A DNA stretch of 64,000 nt from Leptospirales bacterium (GTDB taxonomy: Bacteria; Spirochaetota; Leptospiria; Leptospirales; Leptonemataceae), in assembly GCA_019694685.1 (NCBI GenBank), contig JAIBBM010000004.1, positions 62,001-126,000 on the forward strand, in the 5' to 3' direction. Below are positions 1 to 8,522 of the stretch, piece after piece; positions within the stretch are counted from its first letter, which is position 1, and every line of letters begins with the position of its first letter. The position numbers and the translations under genes are program-made. The notes beneath the pieces are model-generated. The model ran no database searches. It saw only the letters and a list, made by a program, of their open reading frames with translations, and was not told the DNA's origin.

Positions 1-126
1 CCAGATCGCTCGTGGGAACATTTTCATGATGAACGATTCCTTCCCGCAGGAAATCTGCGTGAAAATTTAGGGGTGCACTTCGCGCCGCTGTGGCGATTTC
101 TGGCTCATGGCTGTTCCATTTATTGA
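1..126 (+). CDS. C-terminal fragment of an unrecognised protein (partial)
   Basis: The first reading frame is open from the window edge to a TGA at 124-126 and encodes about 41 residues with an ordinary, aromatic-rich composition (PDRSWEHFHDERF near the start, APLWRFLAHG near the end). I do not recognise the family. It overlaps the start of the aminotransferase gene by 20 bases, an arrangement consistent with translational coupling in an operon, and the aminotransferase has no obvious Shine-Dalgarno sequence of its own. The open frame could also be chance read-through. Confidence 0.4.
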   Translation, partial: PDRSWEHFHDERFLPAGNLRENLGVHFAPLWRFLAHGCSIY

Positions 127-1225
127 TCTGAAGAGATGGGAGCCAGGCTTTCAGGATGCCTGGCAGAAGAAGGTGCGCGAGCTGTCTGAATCAGCTCAGT
201 TCATCGGAGGGCCGGAAGTGGCCGGTCTGGAAGCGGATCTGGTACGCGAAACGGGTGCGAAGCATTGCATCGGCTGCGCGAACGGAACCGACGCACTCCA
301 GCTTGCTCTTCGCGCAGCGGGAGTAGGTCGCGGGGATACGGTTCTGCTTCCCGATGCAACATTCTGGGCCACATTCGAAGCTGTAGTAAACGTCGGTGCG
401 GATCCTGTGACCGTAGACATTGACATGACGGATCTGCAGATGGACTACGATCTATTTGTTCAGGCAGTTCGTACTCACAAACCAAAAGCAGCCATGCTCG
501 TTCATCTCTACGGTTGGGGTTCGCGTCGTCTGGAAGACTATCGTCAGTTTTGTCGCGAGAACCATGTGATCCTCATCGAAGATGGTGCCCAGGCTTACGG
601 AGCCACATACAAAGGCAATTCTCTCTATAAGGACGCACTTCTTTCAACTGTGAGTTTTTATCCTGCGAAAGTCCTGGGTGGAGCAGGGGATGCGGGTGCG
701 GTCTTCACAAGCAGCGACGAATATGCAGAGCGTCTTCGTTCCCTGGGCAATCATGGTCGTGCAACTCATTACTCTTATGGTCTGGTTGGTTGGAATTCCA
801 GGATCTCTGCTTTTCAGGCAGCTTACATTCGCCTTTCCATTCCGCATGTGAAATCTCGCATCGAAAGCAGAAGAGCGGCCGTGAAACAATACCGCACTCA
901 TCTGGGGGAACTTCCTTCTGTTCGTCCGCCGGAAGGATTTGAAGAAAATGGTTATCTTTACTGCATTCTTTACAATCCATCGGAGAGATCTTCTGTAGAA
1001 GCGCGGTTGAAAGAGAAGGGGATCGGATTTGCAAATACATATCCCGGAAGTATGTCTTCGCAGGCTGGCGCGAAAGGCTATATCAAAGCAGCAGTCGGTG
1101 GAGACAATGCACGCAAGCTTGCAGAAAGCATTCTCAATCCTCCACTGTTTCCGTACATGACGGATGCAGAGGTTTCAGAAGTAGTGCAGAGCCTGCGACC
1201 TAAAGCCGCGCCGTTTGTTGGTTGA
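107..1225 (+). CDS. DegT/DnrJ/EryC1/StrS-family PLP-dependent sugar aminotransferase
   Basis: A 372-residue aspartate-aminotransferase-fold enzyme that would transfer an amino group from glutamate to a keto-sugar nucleotide, as in synthesis of amino sugars for surface polysaccharide. Family marks are the N-terminal PFIDL, the cofactor loop GCANGTDALQLAL, the pyridoxal-contacting EDGAQAYGA, the PLP lysine in SFYPAKVLG and the downstream GDAGAVFT and NHGR motifs. Length is normal for the family. The sugar substrate cannot be read from sequence. It overlaps the preceding partial gene and converges with the subtilisin-like gene 11 bases downstream. Confidence 0.88.
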   Translation: MAVPFIDLKRWEPGFQDAWQKKVRELSESAQFIGGPEVAGLEADLVRETGAKHCIGCANGTDALQLALRAAGVGRGDTVLLPDATFWATFEAVVNVGADPVTVDIDMTDLQMDYDLFVQAVRTHKPKAAMLVHLYGWGSRRLEDYRQFCRENHVILIEDGAQAYGATYKGNSLYKDALLSTVSFYPAKVLGGAGDAGAVFTSSDEYAERLRSLGNHGRATHYSYGLVGWNSRISAFQAAYIRLSIPHVKSRIESRRAAVKQYRTHLGELPSVRPPEGFEENGYLYCILYNPSERSSVEARLKEKGIGFANTYPGSMSSQAGAKGYIKAAVGGDNARKLAESILNPPLFPYMTDAEVSEVVQSLRPKAAPFVG

Positions 1226-1236
1226 ACGGGAGAACA

Positions 1237-3624
1237 CTATTGTGCGAGTCTGAAGCGTGCGCGTGAAAACTCCGCTTTCTTCGCATAGTCCCTGAATTTA
1301 TCGCGCACTTTCATGCGTTCTTCTACAGGGCGCTGGTGGTTGTACTTTTCTGGAAAAGTAGTGCTTTCGTTCAGCATGTTTTGCAGGGAGCGCAAACGGT
1401 ATCCCAGTTCCTCGGGTGTATTTCCAAATCCGGCCGGGATCGTAGAGGAAACGGCAACACCCCAGTTTGCGAGTGTTTCCAATCGATTTTCAATCTTCTC
1501 GATTGTGTCTATGCAGAGAAAAAGTCCCTCTGACCGGCCAGCTTTTATGAGTGCGAAAGCCAGATCATCCGCTCTGTAGTCAACAAGGCCCGACTCGCCG
1601 AACTTGCCCTCGAATGCGCGGTATCGCAGGATAGACTGATCGATCAGTTTCTGGTCTTTGGCATCCGGTTCGCTCGTCGTTTCGACCAATCCGCGGATCG
1701 CGAAGCATTCATCGTCCACCCATTCTTGATTGGATTGAATCAGTGTGAGGTATGCTTCGATTTTCTCGTGTGTGCCAGGTTCTTTGAAAGTCCAAAGCGC
1801 AACTAAAGTATTTGCATTCCATTGCTTTCGATCCAGTCTCTGGAGTAGATACGGAATGCATTTGCGATCCATCTTGCGAGAGCATACGATTGCAATGAAA
1901 TCGCTGGTCGAAATATTTTCACGGAGGAACGTTAGCTGATCTTCAAGCAACGGCGCTTCAGCAACGACGGACATTTCCCCATATTTCGCGCCGCGCCGAA
2001 CTCTCTCCCGGATCACACCAAAATTGGTGGCTACCAGCGGTCCCGCAGCCCTGCTTTCTGGGTCTAGCTCAGAATGAACCTCGATACGATTGTAATAGTC
2101 TAGAATTTTCCCGAGCTTCACACCTGGAGCGTCGTTGGTTGCAATGAACAGATCTCCGAAACGCGTCGCAAACGTGCGAAATCTTCCTCTTTGATCCGTG
2201 CGAGCTCCGTGACTGAGAAGGCCGACAGGATCAAAAACAGGGGTGGAGTTGTCCTCTGGAAGAATTGTGGTCCGCGCGATAATGTTGGATCGCACCACGC
2301 TCGCACGAGCTTGATCAAAAGTCAGGTTCGGGCTGCTCGATCGCAATAGTGCGAGAACACCGGCCACATATGGAGCGCTGAAGGACGTTCCTGATGATGC
2401 ACTCAGCATGCCTCCAGGAATATATGTGGGAACTCCGACGCCAGGAGCATATGTTGTGACTGCGGTACCGTAATTGGAAAAAGAAGCGCGACGATCATCT
2501 GAATCGAGAGCTCCCACTGAAATCACAAGAGGATGCGAAGCAATTGGTTCAAGCTCTGCAGAATCTCCGGCGTTGCCGGCTGCCGCGACAATCCAGATAT
2601 TCATTTCGCGCGCGCGTGCGAATGCCTGATTGTACAGAGATTGTGTGGAACGACTTTCTTTCTTTATCGCGGTCAGGATGGTTTCGCGTGCCGCTGGATC
2701 GTGAACATCGCGCAGTATTTGTGCATAGTCAGTGCCAACACTGAGGTTGATGATATGAGAGCGAAGCGCCATCGCTCTCGCCAGGCCTTCTAGAATGGTG
2801 AGGTCGTTTGTGTAGATGCTTTCGTCAATGACATGGAATCCCATGACTTGAATGGGCATAATTTCTGCCCGGGGTGCAACGCCAGGTAGAATGCCCTTTT
2901 CGTCTCCGCTCCCCGCTGCCACACTTGCCACGCGCGTTCCATGATCCACGACGCGCAGTACATCTCCCTTTTTCTTGATCTGGCCGTCCTCAAAGCGAGC
3001 GGATGTTGTGAGTACAGAATACGGTTCGACGATGCGACCTTTGAAAGTCGACAGCGAATCGTCTATGCCTGTATCCAGAACTGCAATGCGCACTCCCGCG
3101 CCTGAGAACTCTTTCCATACGGAGTCCAGTCCGTAGTTTCTAATATGCCAGTCTTGCGGTGAGGCCTGTGCTGTGCGAATGAAGTGCAAAAATACGTCCT
3201 CCACCAGCGGCAACGTGCGGAGTTTCGCTTCCGTCGTTTCTTGATTGACGTCGCCCTGGATTTCAATTTGAACCAGGTGGAATGTAGGAACTCCTCCAAT
3301 GATGTTTGCTTGAATCTTCGCGCGCTCCAGGTCTTTGAGGAAGCGGGCTGGAGACTGCGCAGGATTCAACCGGACTACGAATTCGTTTCGTGCGACCAGC
3401 TGACCTGTTTTAGTCTGTTGAACGTTCTGTACAGCTGTTGGTCTGATCCGACCCGGATGATACATGGCACGCGGATCTGCATCTACAATGTCAGGAAGAG
3501 ATGGTCCTGTCAGATCTCTGGAGCGCACGGCCCTGTCGTGGATCCATGTGCACTGGCAGCAGAGGAGAATGGTCACAACCGCAAAGTGGATGGCACGCAT
3601 AGCTGATTTGACGACCTGATCCAT
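1237..3624 (-). CDS. Exported subtilisin-like serine protease (peptidase S8)
   Basis: A protease of about 795 residues if started at the ATG at 3624. An ATG at 3600 (787 aa) is also possible. Longer upstream starts would run into the neighbouring hydrolase gene. The N-terminus has a hydrophobic stretch ending in a Cys-rich LLCCQC, so it is exported and possibly lipidated. The catalytic triad is visible: Asp184 (AVLDTGID), His228 (DHGTRVAS) and Ser414 (SGTSFSAPYVAG), with oxyanion Asn351 in AAAGNAG. Residues about 80-150 look like an inhibitor-type propeptide. A region of some 350 residues after the catalytic domain has no domain I recognise. Natural substrates are unknown. Confidence 0.88.
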   Translation of the reverse strand: MDQVVKSAMRAIHFAVVTILLCCQCTWIHDRAVRSRDLTGPSLPDIVDADPRAMYHPGRIRPTAVQNVQQTKTGQLVARNEFVVRLNPAQSPARFLKDLERAKIQANIIGGVPTFHLVQIEIQGDVNQETTEAKLRTLPLVEDVFLHFIRTAQASPQDWHIRNYGLDSVWKEFSGAGVRIAVLDTGIDDSLSTFKGRIVEPYSVLTTSARFEDGQIKKKGDVLRVVDHGTRVASVAAGSGDEKGILPGVAPRAEIMPIQVMGFHVIDESIYTNDLTILEGLARAMALRSHIINLSVGTDYAQILRDVHDPAARETILTAIKKESRSTQSLYNQAFARAREMNIWIVAAAGNAGDSAELEPIASHPLVISVGALDSDDRRASFSNYGTAVTTYAPGVGVPTYIPGGMLSASSGTSFSAPYVAGVLALLRSSSPNLTFDQARASVVRSNIIARTTILPEDNSTPVFDPVGLLSHGARTDQRGRFRTFATRFGDLFIATNDAPGVKLGKILDYYNRIEVHSELDPESRAAGPLVATNFGVIRERVRRGAKYGEMSVVAEAPLLEDQLTFLRENISTSDFIAIVCSRKMDRKCIPYLLQRLDRKQWNANTLVALWTFKEPGTHEKIEAYLTLIQSNQEWVDDECFAIRGLVETTSEPDAKDQKLIDQSILRYRAFEGKFGESGLVDYRADDLAFALIKAGRSEGLFLCIDTIEKIENRLETLANWGVAVSSTIPAGFGNTPEELGYRLRSLQNMLNESTTFPEKYNHQRPVEERMKVRDKFRDYAKKAEFSRARFRLAQ

Positions 3625-3649
3625 TTCCCGGTAAGAGAAAAACTCAGTA

Positions 3650-4432
3650 TTATTCTGGACCGAGAACCAGGGGTTTCCCTGGAGAAAGTTGAACGATCCT
3701 GTCTGCAAACTTGCTCTTTGAGTACACTTCATGCGCGTGTTCTTCTTTTTCCCTGAAATGCCACCACCCTGCACAATGCACCGGGATGATTCTGCGTGGA
3801 GCAAGCACTTCAGCTGCTTTGAGCGCGTCCTTCGCATGAAAAGTATAGTGGAGCGCTCCTGTCAGATATGGAAATCCGGCCCTTCCAGTGTGGAGGATGG
3901 CAGTGTCTATTTTCGCATAACGCTCTGCTATGCGATTAATTCCCTGGAAGTAAACAGTATCTCCGGAAATGTAGGTCACCCCGTTGGTCTGGCCGGGCCA
4001 TTCTAGTATGAATCCAATCACCTTGCCTGCAATTGGATTTAGCATGCGAAGACCTGTATGCTGCGCCGGCGTTGCTGTAACCTTTACACTGGTTCCTTGT
4101 ATTTCGAAACTCTGCCATTCATCAAGTCCAGTGATCCCGGGGATTCGCTTCGCCGCAGGCCTGGTGGATAGAACGAGCGGTATCTTTTTTATGAATTCTC
4201 TTCCGCTTTTATCCAGGTTGTCTTCGTGTTGGTCGTGGGAGAGTAGAACAAGATCAATTCGTCCAATTTCCTTCGGGCTGAGTGCCGGCGCGGAATACTT
4301 CTTTGAGAAAGTACCGAAACCAAAACTGTAGATTTTTCCCGGTGGATCAAAGACTGGATCTGTGAGTATGCGCAGGCCGCCGATTTCAAGCAGAAAGCAT
4401 GCTGTGTCGATGTGTGTGATGGAGACTTTCAA
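3650..4432 (-). CDS. Metallo-beta-lactamase-fold hydrolase (UlaG/NAPE-PLD-like)
   Basis: A 260-residue MBL-fold protein. It starts with the typical strand ITHIDTACFLLEIGG-LRILTDPVFDP, has a metal-site motif SHDQHEDNLD at 65-74, a second-shell ISGDT and a C-terminal PVHCAGWWHF. Relatives in this subfamily usually carry SHDHHxDN; here the middle histidine is Gln68, so one metal ligand may differ. The substrate is unknown. Its start overlaps the stop of the upstream BASS transporter by 4 bases (ATGA), so the two are co-translated and may act on related compounds. Confidence 0.75.
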   Translation of the reverse strand: MKVSITHIDTACFLLEIGGLRILTDPVFDPPGKIYSFGFGTFSKKYSAPALSPKEIGRIDLVLLSHDQHEDNLDKSGREFIKKIPLVLSTRPAAKRIPGITGLDEWQSFEIQGTSVKVTATPAQHTGLRMLNPIAGKVIGFILEWPGQTNGVTYISGDTVYFQGINRIAERYAKIDTAILHTGRAGFPYLTGALHYTFHAKDALKAAEVLAPRRIIPVHCAGWWHFREKEEHAHEVYSKSKFADRIVQLSPGKPLVLGPE

Positions 4433-5340
4433 TGTTTCCTCCAGTAAACGGCCAGTACACTTCCAATTGCTGAATGCACAAAAGAAGAAATCGCACCCGG
4501 AACAGCCACCAGGGGATTTGCGAAATTCGCGCGTGCGAGAACCACTGCAAGACCCGAGTTTTGCATTCCAACTTCCACTGAAATGGTCCGCGATGCTATG
4601 CGATCGAGGAATATCCGCGCAAGTAGAAACCCGATCAGGAAACCACCCGCATGAAGGAATACAACCGCACCAAGAAGAGAGGGTCCTGCTTCGATGATCT
4701 GCGTGCGATTCTGACCCAGGACCGAACCTACGATCATCACAATGATGATCACAGCCGCAGGCGGGGAGAAAGGAAGAATCGCCTCTGCTGCGCGAGGAAG
4801 GAGCCTTTTGAGTAAGATACCCAGAGTGACCGGCAGTAGAATCACCTGGAGCGTAGATCCGAGCAGGCCCAGGGCATCCACAGTCATTCTGCTTCCTGCA
4901 AGCATCCCTGTCAGGATTGGAGTCATGGCAACTGCAGCCACAGTTGAGATCGCAGTGATGGTCACAGCCAGAGGAACATCCGATTTTGCCAGGTAGTTGA
5001 TGACGTTAGACGCCGTTCCACACGGACAACAGGCAACCAGAATCAAGCCAACTGCAAATGGATCACTCAGAGAAAACAATTTTGCCCCTGTCCATCCAAG
5101 CGCTGGCATCACAGTGAAATGAAGGAAGGTGCCAAGGACTACTTGCAAAGGGATGCGCGATACGCGGCGAAAGTCCTCAAATGTAAGAGTGATTCCCATT
5201 CCGAGCATGATGAAAGACAGGCCCCATGTAATCATTGGAGCGTTGAACCAGGTGAAAATCCAGGGCGCGTAAAACGTGATGGCGCCAGCGATTGCCATCC
5301 ACAAAGGAAAAAGCTGGGTGAAGATACTCGAAGCCCTCAA
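4429..5340 (-). CDS. Bile acid:sodium symporter (BASS) family transporter
   Basis: A 303-residue integral membrane protein with about nine or ten hydrophobic helices. BASS-family motifs are MLGMGITLT after the second helix, the cation-site region ACCPCGTASNVI and the repeat-two motif EVGMQNSGLAVVLA. Bacterial members import bile acids, keto acids, pantoate or other organic anions with sodium; the substrate here is not predictable. It is coupled by a 4-base overlap to the MBL-fold hydrolase downstream. Its location beside the sulfate island may be coincidental. Confidence 0.85.
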   Translation of the reverse strand: MRASSIFTQLFPLWMAIAGAITFYAPWIFTWFNAPMITWGLSFIMLGMGITLTFEDFRRVSRIPLQVVLGTFLHFTVMPALGWTGAKLFSLSDPFAVGLILVACCPCGTASNVINYLAKSDVPLAVTITAISTVAAVAMTPILTGMLAGSRMTVDALGLLGSTLQVILLPVTLGILLKRLLPRAAEAILPFSPPAAVIIIVMIVGSVLGQNRTQIIEAGPSLLGAVVFLHAGGFLIGFLLARIFLDRIASRTISVEVGMQNSGLAVVLARANFANPLVAVPGAISSFVHSAIGSVLAVYWRKH

Positions 5341-5376
5341 GTCTTCGACGCTAGGACTGCCGCGAATGAAAGCAAC

Positions 5377-5407
5377 GAAAAAAAAGCCCGCCCGGGGAGG
5401 GGCGGGC
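5377..5407 (-). terminator. Rho-independent terminator after porin 1
   Basis: Read on the minus strand, an 8-bp GC-only stem (GCCCGCCC at 5386-5393 pairing with GGGCGGGC at 5400-5407) with a 6-nt loop is followed by a run of eight T. It lies about 45 bases past the stop of the porin gene and before the BASS gene, so it separates the two transcription units. Confidence 0.88.
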
Positions 5408-5451
5408 GGAACAATCGGCGAACTTGCTTTCGGAGAAATTCTATGGTTTCT

Positions 5452-7179
5452 TTAGAATTCGTATTGCGCGCGAATGAAGACTTGTTTGTTCTCTTTTTCC
5501 TTCCCGCCAAAGTCATTCGCAACGAGAGGCGCACCCTGAGTTGCAAGGTAGCTGTTTACCTGGCTTGAGAGAGTGGTCGTCGTTGTGCTGAACGTTGCGA
5601 TGTTGTCCAGGTTGTTTACCTTCGTGGTTTCTCCATTTTTGTCTTTTGATTTGAGTTTCTCCACACCCAGAGCAACAGAAAGGCGTGCGAAGGGATTCCA
5701 CGTCAGTGCGTACGTCTCGCGTTTGAAACGTGCTTTTCCTAGATCGATCGAAGGTGAGGATCCGCGAGAGGCCGCCAGAGTCACGTCGCCGTTGCCAATA
5801 TTTCCGTCGCGAATGTCCACTTCTGCAAGTTGCTGCAGGTAGGATTTCTTCGGAAGGGCGGATATGGTTCCAGAACCAGTACCGTAAATTTGGCGGGCAA
5901 TGAATCCAAACGACAAGAAGCGCGCGTGGATGTAGCCCCAGTTGGTTTGACCGTACGCATCCTGATCTGCCTGGTAGAACGTGGTGTAGTCAACGAACGG
6001 TTTTGAGCCCTGTGTTGCCACGAGAGTGTTCAGGCCGTTTTGATCTATGCGAAAAGCAGAGGATCGCTTGTCTTTGAGGAGAGCGTGTCCCGCGCCGATC
6101 GTGAATTTTAGATCGCCAAAGTCGAAGGCTGCAGCAAGTTCCTGACCGAATGCAGTGTCCTGCTTTGCTCTGGCATCCCCTTTGTAATAGTCAAAACGCG
6201 GGGAGTTGATGGTAGAAATATCTGCAGTCAGGAATTCATATTCCTGCCGTTTGATCCCCGTTGTGTTTTGCAGGCGAAATGGAAGGCCTATCGATATGTC
6301 GATATCTTTCGCTTTGCCTGTTGGATGAAAGCTCGGAATCCCATAGAGATCATATCCGTACGAGTCATTCGTGGTTCCGTTATTTCCATTCACCAGGTTT
6401 GTAAGGCTCGTTCTCACCTGAGTTTGCTGCGCTGCAGTCAATACACCTGTTGTGGCAACGTTGACGGCACCCGTGCTGCCAGTGGGGTTGAAGACGAACT
6501 GAGCATTGTTTCTGCGAAACGCTTCTCCGTTCGAAAGCATCAAATGCAGACCAAAGTAATCCGCTTTGTGAATGAAGGAAATGCCTCTATCCGCAGATCC
6601 GCCAGCAAATCCAGATTTTTCCACTGCATTCTGGTCGATGTATCTGTGTTTCCAATAGCTTTCGTTGGAATAGCCCGCCTGACCGTCTACAATCGCAACG
6701 TTTTGTTGGCCAATGCGGACACTACCGTCTCCGAAAGATGTGGTATACAAGGGCAGCGAAAAGTATGCGAATTTCAATTCTGCCACCTGCGCGCTGTTAC
6801 CTGTAGAAGTGGTCGAGTTCGTAGTTCCCAGGACGTTGTTTCCAAGAACGCCTGCGTCCACGGTTACGCGAAAGTTTGCGCCTTTCCACGGACCTTCATT
6901 TACATCACCGCGCAGATTCAAGTATGCACGGTTGATGATAAACCCTGTAGACGTTGCGGGTCTCGTACCGCCTGGTTCCAGAACGCCATTCTTTTCATAG
7001 TCGGCTCTTTCATATCCGGCAAAGATCGTACCGTCTGCTTTGAAAGAACTGATTGCTTCTTTCTCGTCTACTTTCTTGTCAAACCAGCTTGTCTCATAGG
7101 CCATGATTGCCTGGCTGCCTCCCAGAAGGGAGAGCGCGACTGTAGTTTTGCGTAGTGTTGCTCGTATCTGTGTTTTCAT
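5452..7179 (-). CDS. Outer-membrane porin-like beta-barrel protein, paralogue 1
   Basis: A 575-residue exported protein. It has an N-terminal signal (MKTQIRATLRKTTVALSLLGG...), then AYETSWFDKKVDEKE, then many short alternating strands and loops rich in Gly, Asn, Ser and Thr. It ends in RAQYEF, the terminal phenylalanine signature recognised by the barrel-assembly machinery. It is closely related along its length to the protein at 8523-10229 (shared AYETKxxDKK, GYER, RAYLNL, KADYFGLHL, GYDLYG, SYLQQLAE, IGNGxVT). It sits 3 bases downstream of the sulfate-binding protein, so it may be a channel for sulfate or other anions. The anion role is inference. Confidence 0.75.
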   Translation of the reverse strand: MKTQIRATLRKTTVALSLLGGSQAIMAYETSWFDKKVDEKEAISSFKADGTIFAGYERADYEKNGVLEPGGTRPATSTGFIINRAYLNLRGDVNEGPWKGANFRVTVDAGVLGNNVLGTTNSTTSTGNSAQVAELKFAYFSLPLYTTSFGDGSVRIGQQNVAIVDGQAGYSNESYWKHRYIDQNAVEKSGFAGGSADRGISFIHKADYFGLHLMLSNGEAFRRNNAQFVFNPTGSTGAVNVATTGVLTAAQQTQVRTSLTNLVNGNNGTTNDSYGYDLYGIPSFHPTGKAKDIDISIGLPFRLQNTTGIKRQEYEFLTADISTINSPRFDYYKGDARAKQDTAFGQELAAAFDFGDLKFTIGAGHALLKDKRSSAFRIDQNGLNTLVATQGSKPFVDYTTFYQADQDAYGQTNWGYIHARFLSFGFIARQIYGTGSGTISALPKKSYLQQLAEVDIRDGNIGNGDVTLAASRGSSPSIDLGKARFKRETYALTWNPFARLSVALGVEKLKSKDKNGETTKVNNLDNIATFSTTTTTLSSQVNSYLATQGAPLVANDFGGKEKENKQVFIRAQYEF

Positions 7180-7182
7180 GTC

Positions 7183-8178
7183 TTATTTCCTTTTGTAGAT
7201 CTGGTCAAATTCTCCGCCGTCTGCGAAGAAAGTCTTCTGAGCACTGGCCCAGCCACCAAAGAGCTCTGCAATGGTGAAGAGTTTGATTTGCGGGAAAGGG
7301 AACTGGCCCGCGATAGCAGGGTTGCTCGGGCGATAGTGATGTTTGCCTGCGATGCGCTGCCCTTCGTCTGAGTACAGATACTTCAAGTATTCTTCAGCGA
7401 TCTTTTTTGTTCCGCGTCTTTCTGCTGTCTTGTCTACAACCGTAACTGGCGGTTCTGCGAGAATGCTGATGGATGGATTGATGATCTGGAATTTACCGGC
7501 TCCAAATTCGTTCTGGATCAAATACGCTTCGTTTTCCCAGGAAATGAAAACATCTCCCTGGCCGTTCTTTGCGAATGTTGTTGTAGATCCTCTGGCTCCG
7601 GAATCCAGCACAGGCACGTTTGCGAAAAGTTGTTTGAGAAATTCTCGCGCCTTCTCTTCGCTTCCGTATTTCTTCAGAGCGTAACCGCGTGCTGCCAGGT
7701 AATTCCATCTTGCGCCGCCGGATGTTTTTGGGTTAGGCGTGATTACGGAAACTCCTGGCTTCACCAGATCGTCCCAGTCGCGAATATTTTTTGGATTTCC
7801 CTGTCTTACTACAAAGACAATGGTCGAGGTGTAAGGTGTGCTGTTGTTTGGAAGTTCCTTCTGCCATCCAGGCGCAATCAGGCGCGATCGCGTTGCGATT
7901 TCGTCAATGTCATACGCCAGTGCAAGAGTGACTATATCCGCTTCCAGTCCGTCGATGACTGCGCGCGCCTGCTTGCCAGATCCACCGTGTGATTGATTGA
8001 TCGCAACTGTCTGGCCTGTCTTGCCTTTCCAGTATTTTGCAAACGCTGCGTTGAATTCCTTATAGAGTTCGCGTGTTGGATCGTACGAGACATTGAGTAG
8101 TGTCACGTCCTGCGCGAAAGCCGGGGATGAACAGAGTGCTGCGAGCCCCAGGACGATTTTCGGAATGGTCAGTTTCAT
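7183..8178 (-). CDS. sbp: Periplasmic sulfate-binding protein of the sulfate ABC transporter
   Basis: A 331-residue periplasmic binding protein of the Sbp/CysP family, which delivers sulfate (or thiosulfate) to the CysTWA transporter. I chose the ATG at 8178 because a CAGGAG ribosome site lies 8 bases upstream and the signal peptide ([15 protein letters not shown]...SPAFAQ) then begins correctly; a longer frame to 8217 lacks these. Family motifs include [28 protein letters not shown], the sulfate-loop [15 protein letters not shown] and [12 protein letters not shown]. It lies between the two porin paralogues; the other transporter subunits begin at 10414 on the opposite strand. Candidate operator repeats lie about 100-185 bases upstream of its start. 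Confidence 0.93.
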   Translation of the reverse strand: MKLTIPKIVLGLAALCSSPAFAQDVTLLNVSYDPTRELYKEFNAAFAKYWKGKTGQTVAINQSHGGSGKQARAVIDGLEADIVTLALAYDIDEIATRSRLIAPGWQKELPNNSTPYTSTIVFVVRQGNPKNIRDWDDLVKPGVSVITPNPKTSGGARWNYLAARGYALKKYGSEEKAREFLKQLFANVPVLDSGARGSTTTFAKNGQGDVFISWENEAYLIQNEFGAGKFQIINPSISILAEPPVTVVDKTAERRGTKKIAEEYLKYLYSDEGQRIAGKHHYRPSNPAIAGQFPFPQIKLFTIAELFGGWASAQKTFFADGGEFDQIYKRK

Positions 8179-8466
8179 AGGGATACTCCTGAAATATGCG
8201 ATCAAATCAGTCGTCATTAAAGCCCGGGCTCCTTTCGGGTTCCTTCTTTCATGAAGAGAATGTCGGAGTCTGGATTTTATATACGACTATTTCAATCGCT
8301 AATTGAGCCATAGAAAGCAAAGGCTTCCGGCTCGTCAATTAAAATATACGACTATTTTTATCGTCTTAAGGCAAGGGGAGGCCCGCCGTGAAAGGTAGAA
8401 GTGTTGTTGTTGGGGTTGGATTCTAGAGATCCGGGCATGGCGGGGAATTGGGTGTTCTCTGCCGAC
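8179..8466. other. Intergenic region between sbp and porin 2
   Basis: About 290 bases without a convincing gene. It holds the two 20-bp direct repeats (8279-8298 and 8344-8363), an AT-rich stretch around each, and a short GC-rich inverted element (AGCCCGGGCT at 8221-8230) close to the sbp start. Sbp transcription must start here unless it reads through the terminator of porin 2. I cannot assign a -10/-35 pair with confidence. Confidence 0.5.
8279..8363. promoter_or_regulatory. Pair of 20-bp direct repeats upstream of sbp (candidate operator)
   Basis: The sequence ATATACGACTATTT followed by CAATCG (8279-8298) recurs as ATATACGACTATTT plus TTATCG at 8344-8363: 18 of 20 bases identical, 65 bp apart, both in the same orientation. 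They lie in the only sizeable gap upstream of sbp. The TTTCAATCG part of the first copy also occurs at about 10331-10339, in the gap between porin 2 and cysT. Binding of a sulfur-responsive regulator is inference; no regulator gene is visible nearby. Confidence 0.5.
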
Positions 8467-8502
8467 AAAACAAAAAACCCGCCTTAAGAAGGCGGGTTTT
8501 GA
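8467..8502 (-). terminator. Rho-independent terminator after porin 2
   Basis: A perfect 9-bp stem, AAACCCGCC (8475-8483) pairing with GGCGGGTTT (8491-8499), closes a 7-nt loop. On the minus strand it is followed by an uninterrupted T run, 20 bases past the porin 2 stop. It resembles the terminator after porin 1 in position and base pairing. Confidence 0.88.
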
Positions 8503-8522
8503 AGCAGGAACGCTTGCGAATT

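Noticed and set aside
6268-7155. A 295-codon plus-strand open frame inside porin 1
   Set aside because: Antisense to the porin; the predicted protein is Cys/Val/Arg-rich with no family motif, while the porin shows signal peptide, paralogue similarity and terminal Phe.
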